Part shown: piece by piece, positions 1 through 9,210 of the stretch
How positions within the stretch are numbered: the first letter of the stretch is position 1
Layout of the letters: every line of letters starts with the position of its first letter
Assembly (NCBI RefSeq): GCF_010669125.1
Contig: NZ_CP048630.1
Location: forward strand, 3,592,001-3,656,000
Length of the DNA stretch: 64,000 bases
Direction: 5' to 3'
Source: Ancylobacter pratisalsi
Lineage (GTDB): Bacteria; Pseudomonadota; Alphaproteobacteria; Rhizobiales; Xanthobacteraceae
Program-made: the position numbers and the translations under genes
Notes under the pieces: generated by a model
Told to the model about the DNA's origin: nothing
What the model saw: the letters and a program-made list of their open reading frames with translations, nothing else
Databases searched by the model: none

Positions 1-265
1 ACATTCTTCCCCGAATGACAATAAAACCGAAGTGAATGACGCCCAGCCAATAAAACGACTGTAAATGAGCGCGACAAGCCTTGTCCAGCCGGGCGTGGAG
101 TCTTGGAATTGCCGTGCAGGGACGAATTGCCGTCCGCTTTCCGTGGTCCCGCGAGACGTTTGGCCGTGCTTGCGGGTTGTTATGGGTCGTCGATAGTCGG
201 CGGCGCGGGTTCGCTGCGTGCGGATGCGTGTTGCGGCATCGGGTCGGCCGAGAAGGAGAAAGCCT
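1..265. other. Non-coding left edge
   Basis: No credible gene is seen before the esterase start. Two short words recur in the first 60 bases: GAATGAC at 13-19 and 34-40, and CAATAAAAC at 19-27 and 48-56. They give an imperfect direct repeat of unknown meaning. The open frames here overlap each other in several phases and carry no recognisable domain. Confidence 0.5.
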
Positions 266-1183
266 ATGCGTCACGCCTGCGCTTCCGTCCTGTTCGCACT
301 TGTCGGCCTCGCGCTGTCCATCCTTGCCGCCGGTGCCGCCACGCCGCAGAAGGGCAGTCTTATGGTGGGCGGCGAAGAGCGCACCTACACGCTGTTCCGC
401 CCGGCCGCCAAGGGTGGGCCCAAGCCGATCGTGATGATGCTGCATGGCGGGGGCGGGGACGGCGCGCGGATGGTCAAGCAGACCGGGCTGGCGCGCTATG
501 TCGACAGCAATGATTTCATCGCGGTCTTTCCCGATGCCGGGGGCACGCAGTGGAATGACGGACGCGAGACCACGCGCTCGAACCGCGACGACGTTGCCTT
601 CCTGCTGGCGCTGATCCGCAAGCTGGTGGCGGAGGCGGGGGCCGATCCCCGGCGCGTGTTCGTCGCCGGCGTGTCCAATGGCGGCATGTTGGCGCAGCGG
701 CTGGCGTGCGAGGCGGCGGGCTCGGTCACGGCGGCGGGCGTTGTCATCGCCAATCTGCCGAGCGCGCTGGCCGCGTCCTGCCATCCGGCGCGACCTGTTC
801 CCATGGTCTTCTTCATCTCGACGGACGATCCGATCATGCCGTTCGCCGGTGGCGACGTGAAAGCGGGGATGCTGCGCGGGGCGGGCGGCAAAGTGATCTC
901 GGGGCTGAAAACCGTGAACTTCTGGGCGCGCGTGAATGGCTGCGGCGCCGACACCAGCACGCCGCTTCCCGACCGAACCGACGATGGCACCATGGTCGTG
1001 CTGCACAGCTTCGCCTGCCCGGCCGCCTCGACCCAGTTCTACGAGATCCGGGGCGGCGGCCACACCTGGCCGGGCGGGGCGGTTTCCGATCGTCCCTTCG
1101 TGCGACGTCTTGTGGGAAACACCAGTCAGGATATTCACGCGACGGAATTGATGATACAGTTCTTTCACAGATATGGATTGTGA
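266..1183 (+). CDS. Exported polyhydroxybutyrate depolymerase/feruloyl esterase-like hydrolase
   Basis: This is an alpha/beta hydrolase of the LpqC/PHB-depolymerase-like esterase family. About 20 N-terminal residues form a signal peptide ending near AGAAT, so it should act in the periplasm or outside the cell. The nucleophile elbow is GVSNG (Ser in G-x-S-x-G). An oxyanion-type MLHGGGG stretch precedes it, and a GGGHTWPGG motif near the C-terminus supplies the likely catalytic His. I chose ATG 266 because AAGGAG lies nine bases upstream; a longer frame from 218 has no such site and would bury the signal peptide. The true ester substrate is unknown. It is probably transcribed apart from cysQ. 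Confidence 0.8.
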   Translation: MRHACASVLFALVGLALSILAAGAATPQKGSLMVGGEERTYTLFRPAAKGGPKPIVMMLHGGGGDGARMVKQTGLARYVDSNDFIAVFPDAGGTQWNDGRETTRSNRDDVAFLLALIRKLVAEAGADPRRVFVAGVSNGGMLAQRLACEAAGSVTAAGVVIANLPSALAASCHPARPVPMVFFISTDDPIMPFAGGDVKAGMLRGAGGKVISGLKTVNFWARVNGCGADTSTPLPDRTDDGTMVVLHSFACPAASTQFYEIRGGGHTWPGGAVSDRPFVRRLVGNTSQDIHATELMIQFFHRYGL

Positions 1184-1291
1184 TGCTATCGTGCTGCCCG
1201 CGGTGGCTCGGTGCCCGGCGCCCCGTTGGTTATTCCTATGTTGCGCTGCGCAAAGTCAGGTTATGTTGACGTTTGAGCAGTTGGTATTGAT

Positions 1292-2152
1292 GTGAATTTT
1301 TTTGAGATGGCTTCGAATTTGGGCGACGAGAGTCTACTCGCTGAAATCGTTCAGCTTGCGGTCCGGGCCGGGCATGTCGTCATGGACGTCTATGCGACGG
1401 ACTTCTCGGCGGCGACCAAGGCGGATTCCTCGCCGGTGACCGAGGCGGACGAGCGCGCCGAGGCCATCATTCTGGCGGGTCTCCGGCGCCTTGTGCCGGA
1501 CGTGCCGGTGATCGCGGAAGAAGAATGTGCCGCCGGCCGGATGCCCGCCACGGGCAGCACCTTCTTTCTTGTCGATCCGCTGGACGGGACCAAGGAATTC
1601 CTCGCCCGCAATGGCGAGTTCACCGTCAATATCGCGCTGATCGAAAAGAGCGCGCCGGTCATGGGCGTGGTCTACGCGCCCGCGCTTGGCGTGCTTTATG
1701 CCGGTGGCCCGGCCGGGGCGTTCAAGGCCCGCGTCGTCGGGGACGCGCTGGCGGATGTCGAGCGCATCGATGTGCGCAGTGCCTCGCCCTCGCTCAAGGC
1801 GGTGGGCAGCCGCTCGCATGGCTCGCAGGAAACCATGGCCTGGCTGGCGCGGTTCTCCGACGTCTCCTTCGTCTCGGCGGGCTCCTCGCTTAAGTTCTGC
1901 CTGCTCGCCGAAGGCGCGGCGGACATCTACCCGCGCTTCGGCCGGACCATGGAATGGGACACCGCCGCGGGCGACGCCGTGCTGCGCGCCGCCGGCGGGC
2001 TCGTCACCACCTGCGACGGCCATCCCCTGACCTACAACAAGCGCGAACAGGCGGATGACGCGCCGTTCGCCAATCCGCATTTCCTGGCTTTTGGCGACCG
2101 GCGTCTGGTGGAGACGGCCATCGCACCGGCGGCGAGCGCGGCGACGCTCTGA
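1292..2152 (+). CDS. cysQ: 3'(2'),5'-bisphosphate nucleotidase CysQ
   Basis: CysQ is an inositol monophosphatase-fold enzyme that hydrolyses 3'-phosphoadenosine 5'-phosphate (PAP) and PAPS, limiting toxic build-up during sulfate assimilation. Metal-binding motifs are visible: EEE near residue 76 and DPLDGTKEF near residue 94, then the C-terminal EWDTAAGDAVL. The length of 286 residues is normal for the family. The start is not certain: ATG 1292 has only a weak ribosome site, and an in-frame ATG at 1307 is possible. It sits 41 bases before cysD, which fits a shared role in sulfate activation. Confidence 0.9.
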   Translation: MNFFEMASNLGDESLLAEIVQLAVRAGHVVMDVYATDFSAATKADSSPVTEADERAEAIILAGLRRLVPDVPVIAEEECAAGRMPATGSTFFLVDPLDGTKEFLARNGEFTVNIALIEKSAPVMGVVYAPALGVLYAGGPAGAFKARVVGDALADVERIDVRSASPSLKAVGSRSHGSQETMAWLARFSDVSFVSAGSSLKFCLLAEGAADIYPRFGRTMEWDTAAGDAVLRAAGGLVTTCDGHPLTYNKREQADDAPFANPHFLAFGDRRLVETAIAPAASAATL

Positions 2153-2193
2153 GAGCCTGCCCCCATTCGAGAGATCGATGAAAGAGGTGTTTC

Positions 2194-3102
2194 GTGTCGG
2201 CTGATCGTATGACCCACCTCCGGCGCCTGGAGGCCGAGTCCATCTTCATCATTCGAGAGGTGGCGGCCGAGTTCAAAAAGCCGGTGATGCTGTACTCGAT
2301 TGGCAAGGATTCCGCCGTCATGCTGCATCTGGCGGTGAAGGCATTCTATCCTTCCAAGCCGCCTTTCCCGTTGATGCACATCGACACGACGTGGAAATTC
2401 CGGCAGATGATCGCCTTCCGCGACGAGATGGCGAAGAAGCTCGGTTTCGAGCTTCTGGTGCACACCAATCCGGACGGCAAGCGCGACGGGGTCAACCCGA
2501 TCGAGCATGGCTCCTCGCTCTACACCAGCATCATGAAGACCGAGGCGCTGAAGCAGGCGCTGGACATGCATGGCTTCGATGCCGCGTTCGGCGGCGCCCG
2601 CCGCGACGAGGAGAAGAGCCGCGCCAAGGAGCGCATCTTCTCGTTCCGCACCGAGACCCACGCCTGGGACCCCAAGAACCAGCGCCCTGAGCTGTGGAAC
2701 CTCTACAACACGCGGGTGAAGCCGGGTGAATCGATCCGCGTCTTCCCGCTGTCGAACTGGACCGAGCTGGATATCTGGCAGTACATCCTGGCCGAGAACA
2801 TTCCCATCGTCCCGCTCTACTTCGCCGCCAAGCGCCCCGTGGTGTGGCGCGACGGGCAGATGATCATGGTGGATGACGACCGCCTGCCGCTTCAACCCGG
2901 CGAGCAGCCGGAGGAACGCCTGGTGCGCTTCCGCACGCTCGGCTGCTATCCGCTCACCGCCGCGATCGACAGCGACGCCGACACGCTGGAGGCGATCGTC
3001 CGCGAGATGCTGATCGCGCGCACCTCGGAGCGCGCAGGCCGGCTGATCGACCATGACGAGGCGGCGTCCATGGAGAAGAAGAAGCGCGAGGGGTATTTCT
3101 GA
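2194..3102 (+). CDS. cysD: Sulfate adenylyltransferase subunit 2 CysD
   Basis: CysD is the PP-loop ATP pyrophosphatase subunit of ATP sulfurylase. It makes adenosine 5'-phosphosulfate from ATP and sulfate together with the GTPase CysN. The PP-loop motif [10 protein letters not shown] is near residue 33, and the family tail RxxREGYF ends the protein. The GTG start at 2194 has AAAGAGG just upstream; an in-frame ATG at 2209 would remove only five residues. The stop overlaps the cysNC start by one base (TGATG), a sign of translational coupling. Length (302) matches the family. Confidence 0.95.
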   Translation: MSADRMTHLRRLEAESIFIIREVAAEFKKPVMLYSIGKDSAVMLHLAVKAFYPSKPPFPLMHIDTTWKFRQMIAFRDEMAKKLGFELLVHTNPDGKRDGVNPIEHGSSLYTSIMKTEALKQALDMHGFDAAFGGARRDEEKSRAKERIFSFRTETHAWDPKNQRPELWNLYNTRVKPGESIRVFPLSNWTELDIWQYILAENIPIVPLYFAAKRPVVWRDGQMIMVDDDRLPLQPGEQPEERLVRFRTLGCYPLTAAIDSDADTLEAIVREMLIARTSERAGRLIDHDEAASMEKKKREGYF

Positions 3103-4997
3103 TGAGCCTTCCGGCCGAGATCGACACCTTCGCGGACTATCTCTCCGCACATGAGAACAAGAGCCTGCTGCGCTTCCTCACCTGCGGCAGCGTGGATGAC
3201 GGCAAGTCGACGCTGATCGGGCGCCTGCTGTTCGACACCAAGCTGCTGTTCGAGGACCAGCTCGCGACACTGTCGAATGATTCCCGCAAGCACGGCACGG
3301 TGGGCGAAGACCTCGACTTCGCGCTGCTGGTGGACGGCCTCGCCGCCGAGCGCGAGCAGGGCATCACCATCGACGTCGCCTACCGCTTCTTCGCCACGGA
3401 CAAGCGCAAGTTCATCGTCGCCGACACGCCCGGCCACGAGCAGTACACGCGCAACATGGCGACCGGCGCCTCGAATTCCGATCTCGCGGTCATTCTGATC
3501 GACGCCCGGCAGGGTATTCTCACCCAGACCCGCCGGCATTCCTTCATCGTGTCGCTGCTTGGCATCCGCCATGTGGTGCTGGCGGTGAACAAGATCGATC
3601 TGGTGGATTTCTCGCAGGAGGTCTTCGACCAGATCGTGGCGGATTACGTTGAGTTCGCGAAGGATTTCGGCTTCGAGACCTTCCTGGCCGTCCCGCTCTC
3701 CGCGCGCTTCGGCGACAACATGCTGGAGCGCAGCGCGCGCACGCCCTGGTACAGCGGCCCGACCCTGGTCGAGCATCTGGAAACCGTGCCGGTGGCGGAC
3801 GACGCGCTGGCGCGGCCGTTCCGCATGCCGGTGCAGTGGGTGAACCGCCCCAACCTCGACTTCCGCGGTTTTTCCGGCACCGTGGTCAGCGGCTCGGTGC
3901 GGCCGGGCGACCCGATCGTCGTGGCCGGTTCGGGGCGTACCTCGACCGTCAAGTCGATCGTCACCAAGGACGGCAATCTGGCCAAGGCGGATGCCGGCGA
4001 GGCGGTGACGATCACGCTCGCCGACGAGGTCGACATCTCGCGCGGCGACATCATCGCGGCGGCGGGCGCGCGCCCGGAGGTCGCCGACCAGTTCGCCGCG
4101 CATCTGATCTGGATGCATGACGATCATCTGCTGCCGGGGCGCTCCTATCTGATCAAGACCGGCACGCGCACGGTCAGCGCCAGCGTCACCGAGATCAAGC
4201 ACAAGGTCGACGTCAACTCGTTCCAGAAGCTCGCGGCCAAGCAGCTCGGGCTGAACGAGGTCGGCGTGGTGAATTTCGCCACCCAGCAGCCGATCGCGTT
4301 CGACCCCTTCGCCGAGGTGCCGCAGACCGGCGCCTTCATCGTGATCGACCGGATGAGCAACCTCACCGTCGGTGCGGGCATGATCGACTTCGGCCTCCGG
4401 CGCGCGACCAACGTGCACTGGCAGGCGCTGGAGGTCGACAAGGCCTCGCGCGCGGCGATGAAGTTCCAGAAGCCGGTCGTGCTCTGGTTCACCGGCCTGT
4501 CGGGTGCGGGCAAGTCGACGGTGGCCAACATCGTCGAGAAGAAGCTCCACGCGCTGTCGCGCCACACCTACATGCTCGATGGCGACAATGTCCGCCACGG
4601 GCTGAACAAGGACCTCGGCTTCACCGAGGCCGACCGCGTCGAGAACATCCGCCGTGTCATCGAGGTGTCGAAGCTGTTCGTCGACGCCGGCATCATCGTG
4701 CTCACCTCGTTCATCTCGCCGTTCCGGGCCGAGCGGCGGCAGGCGCGCGACAGTTTCGAGGCCGGCGAGTTTGTCGAGATCTTCGTCGACGCGCCGCTTG
4801 ATGTCGCCGAGCAGCGTGATCCCAAGGGGCTCTACAAGCGCGCCCGTGAAGGCCTGATCAAGAACTTCACCGGCATCGACAGCCCCTATGAGGCGCCGGA
4901 GAACGCGGAAATCCATCTTTCCGCCGGCGCCCGCACGCCCGAGGAGATGGCCGAGGAAATCGTCGCCTATCTGACGACGAACGGCTATCTGGCCTGA
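3102..4997 (+). CDS. cysNC: Bifunctional CysN/CysC: ATP sulfurylase GTPase subunit fused to APS kinase
   Basis: The N-terminal part is an EF-Tu-like GTPase with P-loop GSVDDGKST at residues 29-37, DTPGHE and NKID. It drives APS synthesis by CysD. The C-terminal part, from about residue 450, is APS kinase with a second P-loop GLSGAGKST and FISPFRAER, and it phosphorylates APS to PAPS. The domain order and 631-residue length match the NodQ/CysNC fusions common in rhizobial relatives. It is coupled to cysD. A cytoplasmic location is expected. Confidence 0.95.
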   Translation: MSLPAEIDTFADYLSAHENKSLLRFLTCGSVDDGKSTLIGRLLFDTKLLFEDQLATLSNDSRKHGTVGEDLDFALLVDGLAAEREQGITIDVAYRFFATDKRKFIVADTPGHEQYTRNMATGASNSDLAVILIDARQGILTQTRRHSFIVSLLGIRHVVLAVNKIDLVDFSQEVFDQIVADYVEFAKDFGFETFLAVPLSARFGDNMLERSARTPWYSGPTLVEHLETVPVADDALARPFRMPVQWVNRPNLDFRGFSGTVVSGSVRPGDPIVVAGSGRTSTVKSIVTKDGNLAKADAGEAVTITLADEVDISRGDIIAAAGARPEVADQFAAHLIWMHDDHLLPGRSYLIKTGTRTVSASVTEIKHKVDVNSFQKLAAKQLGLNEVGVVNFATQQPIAFDPFAEVPQTGAFIVIDRMSNLTVGAGMIDFGLRRATNVHWQALEVDKASRAAMKFQKPVVLWFTGLSGAGKSTVANIVEKKLHALSRHTYMLDGDNVRHGLNKDLGFTEADRVENIRRVIEVSKLFVDAGIIVLTSFISPFRAERRQARDSFEAGEFVEIFVDAPLDVAEQRDPKGLYKRAREGLIKNFTGIDSPYEAPENAEIHLSAGARTPEEMAEEIVAYLTTNGYLA

Positions 4998-5117
4998 CGC
5001 TGTCCGGGACCGGCGGCTCCGCCCGCGGGTCCCGTCGCCTGCCCATGCGAGCCGGCGGCCCCACATGAGGGCCGCCCGTTCGTGCCCGCCAGACCGCTTC
5101 GCGAGGAGAGCAGGACC

Positions 5118-5792
5118 ATGACCGCCCCGCGCGATGAGGCCCGCGAGCATGTCGGGTTTGATTTCCACGCGCTCAGCGAGCGCGAGCGTTACAAGCTGAT
5201 GATCGGCACCATCGTGCCCCGCCCGATCGCGCTGGTGACGACGGTGGATCCCGAAGGCCGGATCAACGCGGCGCCGTTCAGCTTCTTCAACTGCCTGTCG
5301 GCCGATCCGCCCATTCTGGCGCTGGGTGTCGAGAACCATGACGACATGTCGTTCAAGGACACCGCGCTCAATATCCGCCTTACCGAGGTGTTCACGGTGA
5401 ACATCGTCTCGCACGCCATCGCCGAGGCGATGCACGCCTGCGCGGTGAATTTTCCCCGCGGCGTCGACGAACTGGCGATGGCCGGACTGACGGCCGCTCC
5501 CGGCGTCAAGGTCGCGTCCCCGTTCATTCACGAGGCGCCGGCCGCTTTCGAATGCCGCCGCCATGTGACGCTTGAGCTGGGCCGCTCGCGGCAGATCATT
5601 CTCGGCGAAATCGTCTATGCCCATTACCGCAGCGAGGTCGTCGATACCGAGCGGCTGCGGGTCGATCCTGCCCAGCTCGACGCCATCGCCCGGCTCGGCG
5701 GTTCCACCTGCGCGACCATTCGCGACCGCTTCGACATGGCCACGCCGACGCTCGCCGAGATGGCGGAAAGGCGTGCAGCTTCGTCGCAATAG
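5118..5792 (+). CDS. Flavin reductase-like (DIM6/NTAB) family protein
   Basis: This is a split-barrel FMN-binding protein of the flavin reductase-like family. Typical features are GTIVPRPIALVTTVDPEGRINAAPFSFFN near residues 30-58 and FTVNIVS near residue 95. Members bind FMN; some reduce free flavin for monooxygenases, others have no known function. ATG 5118 is chosen for the GAGGAG upstream; an upstream in-frame start at 5082 lacks one. It stands alone downstream of the cys genes, and no monooxygenase partner is adjacent, so the substrate stays open. Confidence 0.8.
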   Translation: MTAPRDEAREHVGFDFHALSERERYKLMIGTIVPRPIALVTTVDPEGRINAAPFSFFNCLSADPPILALGVENHDDMSFKDTALNIRLTEVFTVNIVSHAIAEAMHACAVNFPRGVDELAMAGLTAAPGVKVASPFIHEAPAAFECRRHVTLELGRSRQIILGEIVYAHYRSEVVDTERLRVDPAQLDAIARLGGSTCATIRDRFDMATPTLAEMAERRAASSQ

Positions 5793-5805
5793 GGGCGCTT
5801 GTGCG

Positions 5806-5865
5806 CGGTTCGAACCGGCTTATGCTCGGCCCGCGCCCCGTGATGTTCCGTGAGCGAACGGTTCG
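5806..5865. repeat. Two related palindromes between the flavin reductase gene and the small membrane gene
   Basis: A perfect 12-base palindrome CGGTTCGAACCG lies at 5806-5817. A related one, CGAAC-G-GTTCG, lies at 5855-5865. Both contain the word CGGTTCG. The pair could be an operator for the downstream small gene or mere chance in GC-rich DNA. No regulator gene is adjacent. Confidence 0.35.
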
Positions 5866-5898
5866 GGCGCGCCTCGGAGATCAAGAGGTTTACGGCAC

Positions 5899-6210
5899 AT
5901 GCCTCATCTGGTGCGCTTTCTAATTCGTCACGCCGCCATCGGCATCGCGGTCGCCGGCCTTTTCGTCGGCGCGCTGCTGGCGTTCGATGTCGCGCATCTG
6001 GGCACCCTGGTGCGGGAATCGCCATCCGGGCTCATCGCCGTCTCGGCGCTGACGGTGGCGCTCGGCATCACCTTCGGCAGCGTGCAGATGGGCTTTGCCG
6101 TCATGCTGCTGGGCGAGGAGGCGGGCGGTACGGAAGGCGGCACGCGCGCCCGTCGCGGCCGCACGTCACGGTCTGGCGCGTCACGGTTGCCCTGTCCGGC
6201 CGAACGCTGA
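5899..6210 (+). CDS. Small two-helix membrane protein of unknown function
   Basis: A 103-residue protein with two hydrophobic segments, at about residues 12-28 and 43-71, and a basic, low-complexity tail rich in Gly, Arg and Ser. ATG 5899 has AAGAGG ten bases upstream. I do not recognise a named family. Coding is supported by a clear start, membrane-like composition and isolation from other frames. The function is unknown, and linkage to its neighbours is not suggested. Confidence 0.55.
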   Translation: MPHLVRFLIRHAAIGIAVAGLFVGALLAFDVAHLGTLVRESPSGLIAVSALTVALGITFGSVQMGFAVMLLGEEAGGTEGGTRARRGRTSRSGASRLPCPAER

Positions 6211-6294
6211 TATCGATCGTTTCACTCCTTGAACGACCCGCCCGCCGGACCTCTTAGGGGGCCGGGCGGGCCTCATCAGCATGCAGGCATCATC

Positions 6295-7452
6295 GTGAAT
6301 CGCGACACAGGGGAGTCTTCTTCCGGCGCGGGCGCTCCCGCTCCCTGGCGCATCGGCGTGCTGTTCTCCCGCAAGGGGCACATGTCGATCCCCGAGGCCG
6401 AGCATTTCCGGGGAACCGCGCTGGCGGTGGAAGAGATCAACCTGGCCGGCGGCGTGCTCGGCCGGCCGATCGAGCCGGTCTGCTACGATCCCGAATCCAG
6501 CCCTGAACTCTATCGCCGCTATGCCGAGCGCCTGCTGACCGAGGACGGCATCAGCACCATCTTCGGCTGCTGTGCCTCTTCCACCCGCAAGGCGATCCTC
6601 GCCACGGTGGAGCGGCGCAACGCGCTGCTGTGGTATCCCTCGCTCTATGAGGGCTTCGAATACTCGCCGAACGTGATCTACACCGGCGCCGCGCCGAACC
6701 AGAACAGCCTCCAGCTCGCGCGCTATCTCTTCGCCAATTACGGGCGCAAGTTCTATCTCATCGGCTCGGACTACATCTATCCGCGTGAATCCAACCGCAT
6801 CATGCGCGATGTCGTCGCCCGCGAGGGCGGGGAGGTGGTGGCGGAAACCTATGTGCCGGTCGTGCCCCATGAGGACGATCTGCATCGCGTGGTGCAGGAT
6901 ATCCGCCGCAAGGCGCCGTCCGTGGTGTTCTCGACCGTGGTCGGCGATGCGGCGGAAGAGCTCTACCGCATCTATTACGAGGCAGGCTTCGATCCGCGCA
7001 CCCTGCCGATTGCGAGCCTGACCATGGCGGAGGGGGAAATCCAGGCCGTGGGGTCGGAGCTGTGCGCCGGGCACATTACCTCCGCGCCGTATTTCTCCAG
7101 CGTCGACACCCCGGAAAGCCGCCGGTTCGTGCAGTCCTACCGCGCCCATTTCGGAGCCGGCGCACCGGTGACGATGTATGCCGAGGCCGCCTATTTCCAG
7201 ATTCACGTCTTTGCCCAGGCCCTGGCACGGGCACGCTCGCTCGACACCCAGCGCCTTGTCGACGCCGCGCTCGGCACCGAGTTCGACGCGCCCCAGGGGC
7301 GGATCCGCATCGATCCCGACAACAACCACACCTATCTGTGGCCGCGCATCGGGGTGGCGAACGGCAAGGGCAGTTTCGACATCGTCTGGGAGGCCCGCGA
7401 CCCGATAAAGCCCGACCCCTATCTCGTCGACCATGTGTACGATCATGGCTGA
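6295..7452 (+). CDS. amiC: Cytoplasmic amide sensor AmiC
   Basis: AmiC has the type I periplasmic-binding-protein fold but works in the cytoplasm. It sequesters AmiR and releases it when a short amide is bound. The protein opens WRIGVLFS and carries AVEEINLAGGVLGRPI, a region typical of AmiC/UrtA-like receptors. No signal peptide is seen, as expected for a cytoplasmic sensor. GTG 6295 gives the usual N-terminus; an upstream TTG-led extension from 6229 is Pro/Gly-rich and unlike the family. A GC-rich hairpin at about 6236-6270 precedes the start. amiR follows after 27 bases. Confidence 0.85.
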   Translation: MNRDTGESSSGAGAPAPWRIGVLFSRKGHMSIPEAEHFRGTALAVEEINLAGGVLGRPIEPVCYDPESSPELYRRYAERLLTEDGISTIFGCCASSTRKAILATVERRNALLWYPSLYEGFEYSPNVIYTGAAPNQNSLQLARYLFANYGRKFYLIGSDYIYPRESNRIMRDVVAREGGEVVAETYVPVVPHEDDLHRVVQDIRRKAPSVVFSTVVGDAAEELYRIYYEAGFDPRTLPIASLTMAEGEIQAVGSELCAGHITSAPYFSSVDTPESRRFVQSYRAHFGAGAPVTMYAEAAYFQIHVFAQALARARSLDTQRLVDAALGTEFDAPQGRIRIDPDNNHTYLWPRIGVANGKGSFDIVWEARDPIKPDPYLVDHVYDHG

Positions 7453-7479
7453 TCGCGGATCCCGAGGGAGACGGCCGGC

Positions 7480-8088
7480 GTGAGCGCGTCCCAGCTGATC
7501 CAGAACCTGCGCAACACCCGCGTCGCGGTCGTGCATCCGCGCGATCAGGACGGGGATGATCTGGTGCGCCAGCTCCAGCGCATCGGCTGTCAGGTGCAGG
7601 TGGTCTGGCCGCCGCCTTCGCAGCTTCCCCTGCCGCTGGACGCGGTGTTCTTCCTGCTCGATCGCGACACCAAAAGCTCGATGCCCTGGCGCATGGCGGA
7701 TCTGGAGATCGCGCACATCGCCATTGTCGACTACGAAAACCCGACCGTGCTCAAGGCGCTGCTGGATTCCAGCGCCCATGGCGTGCTGGTACGCCCGATC
7801 CGGGCGTCGGGCGTGCTCTCCAGCCTGGTGCTGGCGCTGTCGATGCGCGGCTATGAGAACCGGCTGCTCGCCAAGATCGCCAAGCTGGAGGACACGCTGC
7901 GCACCCGGCGCGATGTCGAGAAGGCGACCCGCCTGCTCATGAGCCTGCGTAATCTCACCGAGGACGAGGCCTATCAGTTCATCCGCAAGCAGGCGACGGC
8001 CAAGCGGGTGCCCATCGGCGCCATTGCCGGATCGATCATCAATGCCCACGCCATGCTGAAAGAGCTCGGCAAAGAGGCAGATAACTGA
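7480..8088 (+). CDS. amiR: ANTAR-domain antiterminator AmiR
   Basis: The N-terminal half is a degenerate receiver-like domain (VAVVHPRDQDGDDLVRQL). A coiled-coil link follows near residues 120-145. The C-terminus is an ANTAR three-helix RNA-binding domain: LMSLRNLTEDEAYQFIRKQA, then a helix around AGSIINAHAMLKEL. The length of 202 residues fits AmiR. It should be held inactive by AmiC and bind leader RNA when released. The target is visible just downstream at 8185-8278. The start is GTG 7480 with GAGGGAG upstream. Confidence 0.88.
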   Translation: MSASQLIQNLRNTRVAVVHPRDQDGDDLVRQLQRIGCQVQVVWPPPSQLPLPLDAVFFLLDRDTKSSMPWRMADLEIAHIAIVDYENPTVLKALLDSSAHGVLVRPIRASGVLSSLVLALSMRGYENRLLAKIAKLEDTLRTRRDVEKATRLLMSLRNLTEDEAYQFIRKQATAKRVPIGAIAGSIINAHAMLKELGKEADN

Positions 8089-8145
8089 TCAATTTGCATA
8101 ATCGACAGGCATAATTATTCATGCTTCGATTTTCGGCAATGGCGC

Positions 8146-8174
8146 TTGACATGCCTTGCCCGCTGAGCTTCCAT
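8146..8174 (+). promoter_or_regulatory. Putative sigma-70 promoter of the amidase leader
   Basis: A perfect -35 box TTGACA is at 8146-8151. The best -10 at 17-base spacing is TTCCAT (8169-8174), which is weak. It lies between amiR and the ANTAR hairpins, so a transcript from here would start with the leader RNA. Transcription could also read through from amiCR. Confidence 0.45.
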
Positions 8175-8184
8175 AGTCGGCATA

Positions 8185-8214
8185 GCGCATGAGTGCGCGG
8201 CGGCAGCGTTGCCG
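8185..8214 (+). promoter_or_regulatory. ANTAR target: dual-hexaloop RNA motif
   Basis: Two short hairpins with six-base loops sit two bases apart. P1 has arms GCGC (8185-8188 and 8195-8198) with loop ATGAGT. P2 has arms CGGC (8201-8204) and GCCG (8211-8214) with loop AGCGTT. ANTAR proteins are known to bind paired hexaloops with A at position 1 and G at position 4. P2 fits both; P1 has A1 but A at position 4. Bases 8201-8209 can instead pair perfectly with 8255-8263, inside the terminator, giving a mutually exclusive fold. Confidence 0.7.
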
Positions 8215-8233
8215 TTTCATATCCAGGCTATGT

Positions 8234-8278
8234 AGCCCTCGATAGCGTCGAAAGACGCTGCCGGGGGCTTTTTGTTTT
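8234..8278 (+). terminator. Intrinsic terminator in the amidase leader (attenuator)
   Basis: The outer stem is AGCCCTCG (8234-8241) with CGGGGGCT (8262-8269), holding one G-U pair. The inner stem is AGCGTC-GAAA-GACGCT (8244-8259). A T-rich run (TTTTTGTTTT) follows. It ends about 40 bases before the amidase start, so it should cut the transcript off unless AmiR acts on the adjacent hairpins. Confidence 0.8.
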
Positions 8279-8319
8279 GTTGCCGTGCGCGAGCCCGGCA
8301 ATCGAAGAGGTGCGCCCAA

Positions 8320-9189
8320 ATGCCGGTTTCGAGCCTTGTCCGTGTGGCCTGCATCCAGATGGAGCCGCGCATCGGCGACGTCGGCGCCAATGTCGCCCAT
8401 TCCCTCTCGCTGATCGAGAAGGCGGCGGACGGCGGCGCCACGCTGATCGTGCTGCCCGAGCTGGCGAACACCGGCTATGTGTTCGAAACCCGCGAGGAAG
8501 CCTTTGCCCTGGCGGAGGAGGTTCCCGGCGGACCGACCTGCGCAGCATGGATCGAGGTCGCCGCGCGCCGCGGGCTGCACATCGTCGCCGGCATCACCGA
8601 GCGCGAGGAGCGCTCGCTCTACAACAGCGCGGTGGTCATCGGCCCGCAGGGCTATATCGGCACCTATCGCAAGGTGCATCTGTGGGGCAACGAGCACCTG
8701 TTCTTCGAGCCCGGCAACAAGGGCTTCCCGGTGTTCCACACCGCCATCGGGCGGATCGGGGTGGCCATCTGTTATGATGGCTGGTTCCCGGAAACCTATC
8801 GGCTGCAGGCCCTTCAGGGCGCGGACATCATCTGCGTCAGCACCAACTGGGTGCCGATCCCCGGCCAGGTCGAGGGTCGCGAGGCCATGGCCAACATCCT
8901 CGCCATGGCGGCCGCCCATTCCAATTCGATGTACATCGCCTGCGCCGACCGGGTCGGCGTCGAGCGCGGCCAGCCCTTCGAGGGCCAGAGCCTGATCCTC
9001 AGCTACACCGGCTGGCCGGTGGCCGGCCCCGCGAGCCGCGTCGACGAGGAGATCGTCAGCGCCGAGATCGATCTCGGCGCCGCGCGCCGGGCGCGAAACT
9101 GGAACGAATTCAACCAGGTGCTGCGCGACCGGCGTACCGACGTCTACGCGGAGATGCTGGGCTCCGACATCCGTCGCGGCGCGTACTGA
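8320..9189 (+). CDS. Nitrilase-superfamily amidase/carbon-nitrogen hydrolase
   Basis: The catalytic triad of the nitrilase superfamily is present: Glu47 (VLPELANTGY), Lys118 (YRKVHLW) and Cys151 (GVAICYDGW). It should hydrolyse an amide or carbamoyl bond, releasing ammonia. Close relatives include N-carbamoylputrescine amidases and aliphatic amidases; the exact class is not clear. At 289 residues it is shorter than the classical AmiE (about 345). ATG 8320 has GAAGAGG upstream. Its position behind an AmiR-type attenuator implies amide-induced expression. Confidence 0.82.
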   Translation: MPVSSLVRVACIQMEPRIGDVGANVAHSLSLIEKAADGGATLIVLPELANTGYVFETREEAFALAEEVPGGPTCAAWIEVAARRGLHIVAGITEREERSLYNSAVVIGPQGYIGTYRKVHLWGNEHLFFEPGNKGFPVFHTAIGRIGVAICYDGWFPETYRLQALQGADIICVSTNWVPIPGQVEGREAMANILAMAAAHSNSMYIACADRVGVERGQPFEGQSLILSYTGWPVAGPASRVDEEIVSAEIDLGAARRARNWNEFNQVLRDRRTDVYAEMLGSDIRRGAY

Positions 9190-9210
9190 GCCTTTACACC
9201 TCTATCCAAA

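Noticed and set aside
2946..5789. Very long open frame antisense to cysD, cysNC and the flavin reductase gene
   Set aside because: It is fully antisense to well-supported genes, is rich in Arg, His and Gly, and has no domain. GC-rich DNA with high third-position GC gives such shadows.
6229..6294. N-terminal extension of AmiC from a TTG codon
   Set aside because: The added residues are Pro/Gly-rich, cross a hairpin and have no counterpart in the family.
6181..8049. Long minus-strand frame over amiC and amiR
   Set aside because: It mirrors the codon phase of the real genes and has no motif or ribosome site.
8140..8155. Possible sigma-54 promoter before the amidase leader
   Set aside because: GG and GC are ten bases apart, but the -12 side reads ATGC rather than TTGC and no enhancer-binding protein gene is near. 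The TTGACA box explains the site as well.
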